Assembly: GCA_963691815.1 (NCBI GenBank)
Contig: OY829659.1
Location: 11,091,533-11,155,532, forward strand
Direction of reading: 5' to 3'
DNA length: 64,000 nucleotides
DNA from: Echiichthys vipera
Lineage: Eukaryota > Chordata > Actinopteri > Perciformes > Trachinidae
Part shown: positions 34,848 through 46,614 of the stretch, piece after piece
Layout: each line of letters starts with the position of its first letter
How positions within the stretch are numbered: the first letter of the stretch is position 1
Translations under genes and position numbers: made by a program
The notes under the pieces: model-generated
Seen by the model: the letters and a program-made list of their open reading frames with translations, nothing else
Database searches by the model: none
What the model was told of the DNA's origin: nothing

Positions 34848-37800
34848 ATGGCCAGCAAGCTGTCCACCTTGGGCAAAAACCTGCTACGTCGCAGGGCCTT
34901 AGACTGCTCTGGTGAAGAGACCCGATTCGCCCGCTGCCTGTCCACCCTCGACCTCATCGCCTTGGGAGTGGGCTCCACGCTCGGTGCAGGTGTCTACGTC
35001 CTTGCTGGCGAGGTCGCTCGGGAAAAGGCAGGACCTGCTATCGTCCTCTGCTTCCTCATCGCTGCTCTGTCCTCCATGTTGGCGGGGCTGTGCTACGCTG
35101 AATTTGGCGCCCGTGTCCCCAAAACAGGCTCTGCATACCTTTACAGCTATGTGACAGTTGGAGAAATATGGGCCTTCATCACAGGGTGGAACCTCATCCT
35201 CTCATATGTGATAGGTGAGCTTTCAGGAGTTTCAGTGGAGTCGTTGCAGCTCTTTTTATGTCGTCAATAGAAATAAAGAACAATAGAAAAGATGAGTCAC
35301 TTCCAGTACATTCTTGACTTATTCCATTTTTCTCTTTTAGGTACGGCTAGTGTGGCAAGGGCGTGGAGCTCAACGTTCGATAGTCTGGTGGAGCAAAAAA
35401 TCTCTGGCTTCTTCAAGGCCTCCATGACAATGGAGGTGCCAGGGAATGTGCTGGCAGAGTACCCAGACCTGTTCGCTCTCATCCTGGTATTGCTGCTGTC
35501 TGGTGAGTTAGTCCCATTAATTATCCCGCATTATAATCAGGAGTCAGGATCCTCTTTGGGGGATACAAGACACATGTGGGAGACTGCCTGATTATTATAT
35601 ACGATCGGAAAGAATAAAATGAGAAATACTACTTATTCATACACTCTTCTCTATTTATTTTTTTTTAATTGTGTAATACTGGAACGTTTTTTAATTTTGA
35701 ATTAAACAATCTCAGGAAGAAGTGCCCTCTTTGGTTGAATTGGCTTGCAACTTAAAGCCAAATGCATCCCAAAGATCTCACTTTAAACTATGACAATATA
35801 CCTCAAATTAGATTTAAGAAAAATAAACGGTTTACGGTAAGGCAGTATATTCATAATCCCTGTATTCTAAATCGTATTATATCACCAGATTCTTGTCAAT
35901 ACACAGCTTTACTCCATAGATTTCTTTTAATGTGTAAATTAAAAAATTAGGCCATCAGTTTAATTATTGCGGTCCACGTTAATATAGTCATTGTAAGCAC
36001 ATTACATTAATATTGCATAACAGCTAGAACAATTGTCACACTAATATTGCAGCTACTACAGCATGCCAACAGCAGTGTTGGAAAGAAATAGTTTGTGGAT
36101 TGGTGTCGCTGACTGATGGTATGTTGGGCGTTTTGAAGTACGAACACATCCGCCCACATAGCAGGACATGTTGTTATTGGTGCTAAATATGAAATCTCTG
36201 TCCTCCTCCTTACATCCCTCTCCGCTCTTCCTGCCCTCAGGACTTCTGGCCTTTGGCGTGAATGAGTCGGCGCTGGTGAATAAGATCTTCACAGGCATCA
36301 ATCTGGTGGTTCTGGGCTTTGTTATCATCTCTGGCTTTGTTAAGGGTGACACAGCAAACTGGAACCTGACAAAGGACGACTACTGCAGCTTCATTAACAG
36401 CACCAACAACACCAAAGAGCTGAAGTCAGTATTCGACAACTTGCACGCCCATTGCCTCATAGATTTTCTGTTTCACCTGTGATTGTTAATCTGTGCTTCT
36501 TGTTTCTTCCGCCGCTCAGGGTTGATGAGGAATTTGGCGTGGGTGGCTTTGCTCCGTTTGGCCTGACTGGAGTCCTGTCTGGTGCTGCCACCTGCTTCTA
36601 CGCCTTTGTGGGCTTTGACTGCATTGCCACAACGAGTGAGTGGTTTTAATATTTCCGTGATAAGTGATTCAGAGAAGGAGTTCACAAAAATGGCTATGTA
36701 AACAGTAAACTTTTCAAGTTGCTACCCGCACCTTTTTTGTTATCCTATGACGTCCAAACTTGTCGACTTGGAACCGGTGTATTCACGCACTCGTGAAGTG
36801 GAACAGCTTAATGTGTTTTCATTCAATATTAGTACAACCAATAATTTTGCCACATTGTTTTTAACAGCACTGTGCTTACGCAACACCTCTTGCCCGCATG
36901 AAAAGGTCGTCTGTAACTTTTATTACCTACTGTGTCAAGACCTTCACGTCTTCTTGGGGGTAGTTAAGAAGAAGAGCAGAAAATCTTTCCTGCTGTAAAA
37001 CGTATCTTGTCGCCTGTTCCCCTTGATCATGTGAACACTTCTTGCCAACTTATCTTTTTCCTCCATTCCCTCTGTTTTCCTCAGGCGAAGAAGCAAAGAA
37101 CCCCATGCGTTCCATACCGATTGGCATCGTCGCCTCGCTGCTGATCTGTTTTTTCGCCTACTTTGGCGTGTCCGCCGCTCTAACCCTCATGATGCCGTAC
37201 TACCAGCTGAACACTCAGAGTCCCCTGCCCGAGGCCTTCAGCCATGTGGGCTGGGCTCCTGCCAGATACATCGTGGCTGTGGGTTCACTCTGCGCTCTGT
37301 CCACCAGGTAAGGAGCCAAATTGTATTCTTGCCACAGTGTGTTCTTTTACATAACTCTAAGTCTAAGTTTAATACTAACTATTGGTCTTCCCTTAGTCTC
37401 CTAGGCTCTATGTTCCCCATGCCCCGTGTTATATACGCCATGGCAGAGGACGGGCTGCTGTTCCGTGTTCTGTCCAGGATGAACGAGCGCACAAAGACTC
37501 CTCTCCTGGCTACCATCGCTTCTGGCGTTGTTGCAGGTAAACTCATGTCCCGTGTTTGTGTTTTCTACAGTAAATTTTCTTTTTCCCCTTGTGTCAATTT
37601 ATCTTTGCCTGTGTATCCTTCTTGTCATGTTTGTTCATCGCTTAGGGCCAGAAGGCTGTCTTTGCTATGTCTATCCTGTGCTGAGCTTATGTTTATAGTT
37701 TGTCAGGGTCACAGCTCTGTCTCCCACCTCAGCTCTTATGTAGCAGCCTGATTGACCGGCTGTCAGATCAGTGGCCCTTCAAAACAGTCTGCAAAAACGC

Positions 37801-39526
37801 ATACAAATTTTTGTTGTTGTTCATGCGTACATTGTAGGCAGCCAGTGCCATTAAATCATTTCTCTCTTCCTGACTTTACAGAGATGTGTTACAGTGTACA
37901 TGTACCAATAAATCAGTTTTTACTTCTCCTTACAGCTCTGATGGCCTTCCTGTTCGACCTAGCAGCTCTGGTTGACCTCATGTCCATTGGAACTCTGTTG
38001 GCGTACTCTTTAGTGGCAATCTGTGTCCTCATCCTCAGGTAACTACCTTTTTGTTATTTTCTACAAGCACAAGCTCCCGTTGAGCCAATATTTTTTTAAG
38101 CTATTGGGGAAACGATTCTAGTCATGCTACTGAAAATAATCCCTTTTGTTCACTCAGGTACCAGCCAGGCAGTCTGAGTTCGTCCAGCCAGACAGAGAAG
38201 CTGGTAGAGCTGGTGGAAGGGGAGAAGGTAGCCGTAAGTGGAGGGGACAGCGGTGACGAGTCGGATGAGAGGCCGCTCCGGGAGACCTTCACCGCCAAGC
38301 TGCTCTTCTGTCCAAGTGGAAAAATTCCAACGAAGACCTCTGGGAACATTGTCTACGCCACCACTGCTATTATTTGTAAGTGTCTTGGAGGAATCTAAAG
38401 ATAAAACTTGTTGTGAAGTCGTATAGGTTGATAAATGCAGGGAATAAGACAAATATAAGATAATTTGCATCTTGCTGCCATCGTAAGTAACTTTGTCTCC
38501 ATGTCTCTTTGCAGCGGTTTTTATCACCGTTCTGTGCGTTATCTTGGCCAACTGTCTGGCGGAGCTGCTGGCTGGCAACGCAGCCGTTGTGGTGCCCTGT
38601 GTCATCCTGACTCTGCTCTGTGCCGTCTGTGTTATCATCATCGTCAGGCAGCCTGAGAGCAAAGAGGCTCTTACCTTCAAGGTAACAATCAAATCCTAAG
38701 AAACAGACCCTTTGTGTAACGGCCGGAGCGATTTTAATCACAATTTTATTTTTTACCTACCTATCTGCACTTCCAACGTTTTCCTATACAGCAGTGCGTT
38801 TTCACCGAGTTACTGACAAAATATGCTGAATATAGTTTACCAAAGTATTTCATATTTATGTTTAGTAGTTTTCAGTAGGTAGCGGAAGTGCACAAATGTT
38901 ACATTATTGATCTTGTTTATTTATCCTGTGATCTCAATATCGACCAAAAAAAACATGATTTCACAACATGATTAATCCAATAATTGAGCAGCCCAACTTA
39001 AAAGAAAGGAGATAAGGAGATTTCCCTGTTTTAGCATTACTACACGATTAGTGACTCTTATGTGACTTCTTATTTACTATGCCACACATTTTCCCCTAAT
39101 TCTCTCACCGAGTGCTACCTCGAGCAGAACCAGGTCAATTTTAAGATTGTTGTCCTCTATTCCTCTGTCCTCCAGGTCCCTCTGCTTCCCTGGTTGCCCC
39201 TGTTCAGTGTTTTCGTCAACATCTACCTCATGATGCAGCTGGACCGCGGCACATGGTGCCGCTTCGCCGTCTGGATGCTCATCGGTACATTTTCACTAAT
39301 TGTATTTTCACTTCTTTTGCTACACATTCATATGACTGTTTTTGTAACTTCCCATTACTTCTCCTCCACAGGTTTCGCCATCTACTTCTTTTATGGTATT
39401 AGGAACAGCAGTGAAGCTGCCAAAAGGTCATCCCCACGCAAATACGAGCCAGCGCTGCAGACCAAGAGCCCGATTTACAGGGGCGCTCCTGATGACAGTG
39501 ACGTGGAAGCCGGCAGTAGCCCCTGA
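34848..39526 (+). CDS. slc7a3: Cationic amino-acid transporter CAT-3, eleven coding exons
   Basis: Sodium-independent plasma-membrane uptake of arginine, lysine and ornithine. Exons are 34848-35214, 35341-35502, 36241-36424, 36520-36635, 37085-37307, 37397-37536, 37936-38038, 38158-38375, 38515-38681, 39176-39284 and 39372-39526; the sum is 1944 bases, 647 residues, with all phases agreeing. The N-terminus has LDLIALGVGSTLGAGVYVLAGE; YAEFGARVPKTGSAYLYSY is at 83-101, and E106 in VTVGE corresponds to the essential glutamate of CAT proteins. The extracellular loop has sequons at N218, N229 and N232. Later exons carry SMFPMPRVIYAMAEDGLLF and the CAT C-terminal repeat PLLPWLPLFSVFVNIYLMMQL. About 14 membrane segments are expected. 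The start is the first ATG after the acceptor at 34588 (caaatatggcc). The frame stays open upstream, but no in-frame ATG is there. Zebrafish has slc7a3a and slc7a3b; this is probably slc7a3a. Confidence 0.95.
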
Positions 39527-42500
39527 TACATGCTGACGTAGACCTGGGGAGTGTTGCCAGAGCATCTACACTCATTTTGGCAGTCTGGTTGAACTGGTAG
39601 CCAAATGCTTCAATGTAGGCGACTTGGAACGCAGCCCTGGGTTTAAAGGGAGGAGAGGCAAGAAAACGCCACACACACATCTTACCTCTGACTTGGAGGC
39701 TGATTAACTTGACGGCTAGACACTGTGACAGAGCCACGTTCTGGACCATGTGTCTGTTTCGATCTGTTTGTACTTAGCCTTAGCCCCCTGGGAGATATTT
39801 ACCTGCCTATAACACATGCTTTGAATGGACCTAACTAACAAGAGTACCGCGGTGCTCCTTGCAAAGTTTTCCGTTACCTGAATCTGATAACAGGAAGAAA
39901 TGTTTAGACTTTAACCAATTTTATCTTTGCTTCATCTGTTGTGTGTGCGCTGTGGCTTTGTGTGGAGCCACTTGGCCACTAAGGGTAATAACTAACATGT
40001 GCGTCATTCGAAATATAACTTGAGCCAATGACGTTATGATCATCACGACATTTGGGTCAGTGAGCTAGACCTCGATAAGCAGAAGCCCCCACAAAGTGAT
40101 ATAGCCTTCAGTCGAGTTAACGTGTCTAGCTTGTCGGTCCTTGTTTGTGTGTAAACAGGGTAGTACTGAGGCTGTGTGGTTTACAGTGTCAGTCAGGGCC
40201 TCAGCGCAGTTAGGTCAGTAGCACATAGACGACATTGATGTCATTTACACTGTATGGTTTAGTGTCTGAGGCTGAAGCACACGCTTTTGCGACCCCCGCT
40301 CCTAGAGAACAGCCGTACAGTAGGTGTACACAGCACCCTTTAAAATGGTATTAAATTTGTTGCTTATCGTAAATTATCCACATTTGTCTTACGTATTATG
40401 ATTGTGTTGAAATGTTGTTTACAGGCATTTTGTGGCCTTTATTTCAACCTATACCAGATAACTTAAAACATTTTTTAAAAGGCTTTAACAACAATAGGGG
40501 CAAGAAACTACTTTTTGACCTATAACGGGCCTGGAAATCTAGTAAGTCGAGTAAAAGTTATAAGATTCCACCTCTGCTATGTTATCAGGTATTTACTGAA
40601 GTGTAAACCCATCCATTTGTTATGACCAACACACTTTTTTGCCCATATATGGTTGGATATGATTTTTCTTTCCCAAAAACATGGGCATGCAAATACCTGT
40701 ATGAGTTTTAAATGATTGATCCAGATAATTAGCTAATTCCAGATTTCATTTACATACTTGCACCTGTCTGTTTCATGTCCTCTGCATAGCTGTACCCAGA
40801 TATTTTCACAGATCTTAGGTTGATACGGTTTGCTTGTAACAAGCCTATTAATCGCATTAAGTTCTCTTCTGAGGGGCATTTGCATTTTCTGTTAATATAA
40901 TCTGGCTGATGTGGGAGCCGGGGATCAGTTTCTGTCTTTCATCACCACTAAAATATCTTATTCACCTTTTTGTTTTTACTTCCTTGTGAAAAGATTCACA
41001 AAGTTTCTTGTTTAGTTTCAATTGAAACTTGTTCTTGGCAGCTTTGTCTGTCGAGTTCCCATCACTTTTATTTTATTCAACTGTTTTTACTACTTTATTT
41101 ACTTCAACCGATAGAACTGTTAATATTCAATTGTTTATAGTATTTTTTTTCGGATAGTTTTCTCTTTTCGTTTTGCCTTTTTCACGTCAGTCTCAAATCA
41201 ATTTTAAAATGCTTTTTAGATGTTAATGTATTTTAATTGTTACATGTACAGTTTTTAGTGTGCTGATCTGTTTTGTCTCACTTCTCGCTTCCATGTTTTT
41301 TTTGTTGCGAATGCTTTGCATCATCAAATTATTTCTTCGTGATCTTTTCTGACCAAATGAACGTCTTTGGAAACTTTTCCCAAGCAAAAAACGACCACTG
41401 AAAGTTGGTCTCTAAATTTCTGTAATATAAAAAAAAACGTTTTACCCCAACCCTCTGGAGTCAAGATAACTTAATGTTTATAGTATATATATATATATAA
41501 ATATATTATTTTCTTTTTGTTCTAGTCAAGTGCTTTACTGTAGAATGTACAGTATTTGTTTTAAAAACTGTATCTTTATTTGTATAATGCTGTAAATTAT
41601 ACAAACATACTTTCTTTAACACGAGTTAAATTTAGTAAGAGATGTTGTAAATTACACTTGAAGGCATTTCATTTGAAACTTACTGCTGCTGAAATCCAAA
41701 TGATAAAAATCCCTTTTCCCGATGAGATGGTCCTGATTAGGGCTGGACGATACGACCAAAATCTTCTCTTCCGATATATACTTTCAAAACCACGATATAC
41801 GGTATATCACAATATAACATGTAGTCTAAATGAAATAACCACAAGGCAAGCCTATTTTTATATACTCCTGTGTGAATTAAATACTTGACAGATGAAAGAT
41901 GTATTTTTCATGGTATTAAGAACCATAATGTACATAACGTACAAGTCTGAGAATGTAAAGCTTTGTCTAAACAATGTAAAAATTGCTGTAACGCAGTTCG
42001 GCTGCTTGTTTTTCGACATAACAGAAACGATGTCGAGAAATATATACAATAGACAGTTGTATATAGTTTCAAGCAATATATATAATATATCGTCCAGCCT
42101 TAGTTCTGGTGGATGGAACATTAAAGCATTTCAGTCGATGTCCCTGAACACTTGTCAAAACTTGACATATCACCCATAACATTTGTGGAGTACTAGTTGT
42201 CTACTAAAGGTAGATTAGGACAGTGTTTCCAGGTGTGAATCAATCGACTGGTGCCTAAAGAACCATCCTTCTGCCTGAGATAAGACACTGGGACTGGTAA
42301 AATGAGGAGACCAGCTGTTTCAAATGATAAAAATACTTGATAACTCTCACTGGAGATTTGAACTCTGTCAGAGACGGAGATATCATTAAAAGGTTACGTG
42401 GCTGTGACTCACGTCACACAGAGCTCTTCATACGCAGCCCTTGTGCCTTTTTAAAAAAATCAATACTATCATCTCCCCTCCTCAATGCTATCGCATTAAC

Positions 42501-42610
42501 AGCAATGATCTATTTTTGTCTTTGTTTTATATCCTGTACATATGGCTGTCATGTATAAAACGAGCTGTATTTTCAATGTTTGTTTGTTTTTTAAATAAAA
42601 CAATAATTCA
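39527..42610 (+). other. Probable long slc7a3 3' UTR
   Basis: T-rich, gene-free DNA follows the stop. A canonical aataaa at 42594-42599 followed by a GT-rich tract (gtgtgtgtgctttg) is a good poly(A) site. It would give a 3' UTR of about 3 kb containing a (TA) run near 41483 and the MITE at 41738-42102. An earlier end cannot be excluded. Confidence 0.4.
41738..42102. mobile_element. hAT-like MITE, 365 bp
   Basis: Terminal inverted repeats are tagggctggacgata (41738) and tatcgtccagcctta (ending 42102). Flanking 8-mers gtcctgat and gttctggt match at 6 of 8, fitting an aged 8-bp hAT target duplication. The AT-rich interior (acgatatacggtatatcaca) is typical of this common fish family. No transposase. 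Confidence 0.75.
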
Positions 42611-43081
42611 TGCTTATGGCAGATAGTGTGTGTGTGCTTTGTCCACCTCTCTTTATTATTATTATTTTTTTAAAGACCTCAGAGTGAGCTGTAGGCCCGA
42701 GGCCATTGAAGCCACCTTACACCGGATTTTCTGTGAGTCAGCGGTGACTCCACGTAACTATGTTAACAATGTCTGTCGGTTACAAAATGACTCTCCCCTA
42801 AAGCTGTTTTACTAACCTCTGACACACAGACAGTGTTCTCATCATTGTATGTGCAGATTTGCATACATTTCCAGAGCAGGAATCCAAACATTAGATGAAG
42901 TCAGGTTCAAAATTCTTCTTATGTTGACAGGTTAGATTAGAGACAAAGGTTTTTACAGAGGGAATTTTGAATATCCCTTTATCACTCCGTAATTACCATA
43001 AAGAAATGGCAATCCTCGCCATGTTTTAGGAGTAAAATGTTCTACAAATACAGCTAGGAAAGATGTATGAAAAAATGCATA

Positions 43082-43290
43082 AAAAGTATAGTATGTCAAA
43101 AAGCCAAAAAAATCATAGCATTGTATGTCAGAAAAATGGCAGAAAAAGTAATACAATAGTATGTCAAAAAGTCATGTTATAGTGTGTCAACAGTAAAAAA
43201 AAGTCTGAGAATAGTGTCATAAAAAACTCATATTATAGCATGTCATTGTCATAGTATACAGTAGTATGTCATTAAAAAACTCACAAACAC
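43082..43290. repeat. Imperfect tandem repeat (atagtatgtcaaaaagtcat)
   Basis: Units of about 20-30 bases containing tagtatgtcaaaaag or variants recur seven or so times. Confidence 0.75.
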
Positions 43291-43295
43291 ACTGC

Positions 43296-43400
43296 AGTCT
43301 GTCAGAATGTGGAAGAATATCAGCTGTGGCTATATCACTGCTGTTAACTGGAATCAAACCCAGACCGGGACCCGAACCCCGACCCTTTGTGCCACAGGCG
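43296..43400 (+). repeat. Dispersed repeat with 2A-like coding remnant, copy 1
   Basis: It is related to 44938-45025 (shared atatcagctgtggctata/acatcagctgttgctata and ccactgctgttaact). Its open frame reads SAVAISLLLTGIKPRPGP, which loosely resembles the hydrophobic run plus NPGP ending of 2A-like peptides found at the start of some animal LINE proteins. Too short and decayed to be a gene. Confidence 0.35.
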
Positions 43401-44937
43401 GGAGCCAGGAACAGAATCCAAACAAACATGGAGGACAGCAGTGAAACAGGCAACTTTCTTTCTACTCTCCCTTCTTCAAGATATCACCCATTCACAAATG
43501 AAGAAAGTCCCACAATACCGGTTTCCGTTGTTATGTTCGCTTCATAGACTGCATAAAAACCTTTGACTTTTTCGACATTTCACTATACTATGACTTATTT
43601 GGCTTACTTTCTGGACACACTTTTCTATGACTTTTCCCATTTTTTTTAACTAATTATGCCATGACTGATAGATGAGCAGTGTAACCCATATTGGTCACCA
43701 ACGCCAAGTCAAATGGCATGCATATAATGTGAGAACATTTGAAGATTTCACACAGTAGGTTAAAAATGATGATTTTCATTCAACAACTGTGTTGAAGCAA
43801 CTGAGAAAAACTGTACATTATATCTGTACAATATCTGGAGTCAATTTTGTGTAGGAAAATGCGGCCACCATTTTAACACCTGAAAACACAAAACATGTTG
43901 TATGGAAATAGTTTCTGCCTTCTCCACACACTTAGGCTGCCATCTAGTGGGCCCAGCATTACCCCAGTCTGTTAACAGCTTCAGCCTCATTGTGTAATAA
44001 AGATTGTAATAAAGATTAGCATACCTCCAATTTTTGCGCAAGGCAAATCTTTATTAATGTCTCCAGGAATTTATCATTGATGACACTTGTGCTATAATAA
44101 TCCCGGAGTCACAACAACATTGAACAGTCAACTTTGTCAGGGTTTGGTTTGAAATCAATTATTTACAGGTAGTGTAATGTGATACCGATGCATTTCCCAC
44201 TGCCGTACAGTTTAGATGTTATTATTCACAGGATAAACACACAGAAGTATCAACAGGAACAGGAAGGTGACTATGTCTACTAATTAGGCTTCTTTCCTCC
44301 AAAAGGCACTCAAAAGAGACACTTCCACTGCAGGGTTAAAATAAATAAACTCACTCAATATTTCTTAACTGTCAGAATTAGTGAATATTAATGCCATCCT
44401 GATGTCTCAGCAATTGTAGTGGGGTTCGCATGATCTTAATTGGTTTCATTTCAGTGTTTCACATACACATTTGTATCTGCATTAATTCTGCTTCCTCGTG
44501 AGATTCCCGACACTGAACGAAAATGGCTATTTACATTATATCAAAAATAAGAAATGATTTTCTTTCTTTGGAAATTTTGAGTTATAATGGAGGCATGCAT
44601 TGATTAAACATGGACACGACTGAATGAATAAATGGGTTGTAGGCATACGCGTGAGAGAAGATTACGTCCTGACGATGTCACGTAGGCTAATGAACTCATG
44701 AATGCAGTGTCCAAACGTATGAAGCCCCAAAGTGTTCATTAATGAATAAATTAACAAGCAATCATGGCATACTGAATTACATGAATACAATTTATGAATC
44801 ATTTCATAACAGACATTTTTAAAAGTACATTTTTTGAAGCCACCATATAAAGTGAAATTATACATACTAGAGATCAAAACTAGAGAACAAATTATAAACG
44901 CTTTTAGTCTGAAATACTGTTATTTTTTATTGATCAG

Positions 44938-45025
44938 AATTTGATGGAACATCAGCTGTTGCTATACCACTGCTGTTAACTAGGGTTAAATAACCGGGAC
45001 CCCAACCCCAACCCTGTGTGCTGAG
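44938..45025 (+). repeat. Dispersed repeat, copy 2
   Basis: Diverged copy of 43296-43400, in which the open frame is interrupted by a stop before PGP. Confidence 0.5.
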
Positions 45026-45368
45026 ACAGATCCTTCCCATTAAGAGTCTTTGCATAATCCGGTCCTCTCCTGCACTTGTTTCACGAGGATGACCGGCCTT
45101 TTTGAGGGACTTAAATACATGTGTCCTTGTAAAGTTTCAATATTCTTCAGATCACAGACTTGGAGCATGCTACCTCTCTTGCAGTGGCTGACAGGGTCAA
45201 CCCTTTGGTCTTAATCCGCACAACCTGCTGTTGCATGGTTTCAGTAGAGCTGCCACATATGTGGGTTGTGTCCAACAAACAGATTAACCACAACTGGGAG
45301 GTGTCTGAAAGTGTTCTCTAATTTTGCTCACGGTTGTTTTCAAAAAATTCAAAGATTTTGTTGAAGGG

Positions 45369-45490
45369 CCTTGGTTATTTAAAAAAACATGCTAGTACAG
45401 CAGTGGTATAATTATGAACGATACGAAATAACTGTATTTCAGAATGGATCAAGTATTTGTAATTTGCTCTCTAATTTTGATTTTCAGTAT
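45369..45490 (+). repeat. Dispersed repeat (ttggttatttaaaaaaacat), copy 1
   Basis: ttggttatttaaaaaaacat, tacagcagtggtata, gtatttcagaat.gatcaag and ctctaattttgat all recur in the same order at 55288-55437. The tacagcagtggtata block is also the inverse of tataccactgctgtta at 44957, so both may belong to one element. Confidence 0.6.
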
Positions 45491-46614
45491 ACTTACAAAA
45501 TGTATATGAAATAAACTGTAATTGAGAAAATGCCATCATGGAATAAAAGAGAGCAATTTGAAAAAGAGTATTTAAAGTTAAAATTTCAATAATCAAATAA
45601 AAACGAACACCAAAAAAACACTTTAAAACAACAAATTCTGATAAAAAATGTCATAATAGTGAGTTCAGTTTTAACAAATTCCATCAGTTATTCCTTGATT
45701 CATTTATATATTTTACACAATATTCACATACGCCTATTATTCATTTTAAAATGATTTATTTAATACTGAACACCTTGGGGTTCCATACAACAAGCTAAGG
45801 TTAACGTCACCAGTAAACCAAAACAGAGTAATAAACATGATCTTGGGTACTCACCATACTGTAAATATCCTTGCTATGATCACGTTACGATGGCTATCAG
45901 TGGGCAGCTCTTGGCGAATGTACCACCGAACATTTTCACAGTGCAAACTCTTCCTCCAGCAGACACAGTCAGACAAACAAACACGAAAGAGCGTCCGGCT
46001 GAGTCCCAAACTTTGGTTCAATTTGAGTTCACGTTCATTATCCTCTGCTCTCTTTATGTATTAAGCCACTTGGATTTGTAGTGCAGTACAGTCAGTGAGG
46101 ATGTCTTTCTGACTTGTCTCTCTCACTGGTTACCGTCTGTACAAGGTTGCAATATATTCTCAGTATTATGCATGAAAAGGCCCAGTCTCGGCATCACTGA
46201 TTCAGATTTAGGGCATAAACACTACAATGACAGTATCAGTCTTTAAGTGATGTGTGCCAGCAACATAACAGGCCTCTGGAATTTATCAGGAAAGGCCAAA
46301 AGTGCAGTAAAGTTGAAGTGTTGAGAGCTGCAAAGACAGCAGGATTATTACAGTCACACACACATGCACACAGAACAGTAAGAGGGTAAGGATGCTTCTT
46401 GTGCTTCTACGTCTGTTGGGAACATCAACGAAGAGTCATAAACAGGCACCCAGAAGATTAAACAATGTCTTATATATAGGAGTAAAGTATGTAACTGAGC
46501 AGGGAAAATACTACGCGTCCCATAAAACTGGCCTGAGTGCAGCCAAGGCGTGAGAGAGATCTCCTACAGATGGAGTCCACTACCTGCCACGCCCACATGC
46601 TGCAGCCAGGTAAA

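Larger units (their letters stand above)
42611..46614. other. slc7a3-rab39b intergenic region, repeat-rich
   Basis: Converging genes end here. The spacer holds the agtatgtcaaaaag-type tandem tract, the two related repeats at 43296 and 44938, and the repeat at 45369. The rab39b 3' UTR probably fills the right-most few hundred bases. No further gene is supported. Confidence 0.6.

Noticed and set aside
38150..38741. Long minus-strand frames over slc7a3 exons 8-9
   Set aside because: They are antisense shadows of conserved CAT-3 exons.
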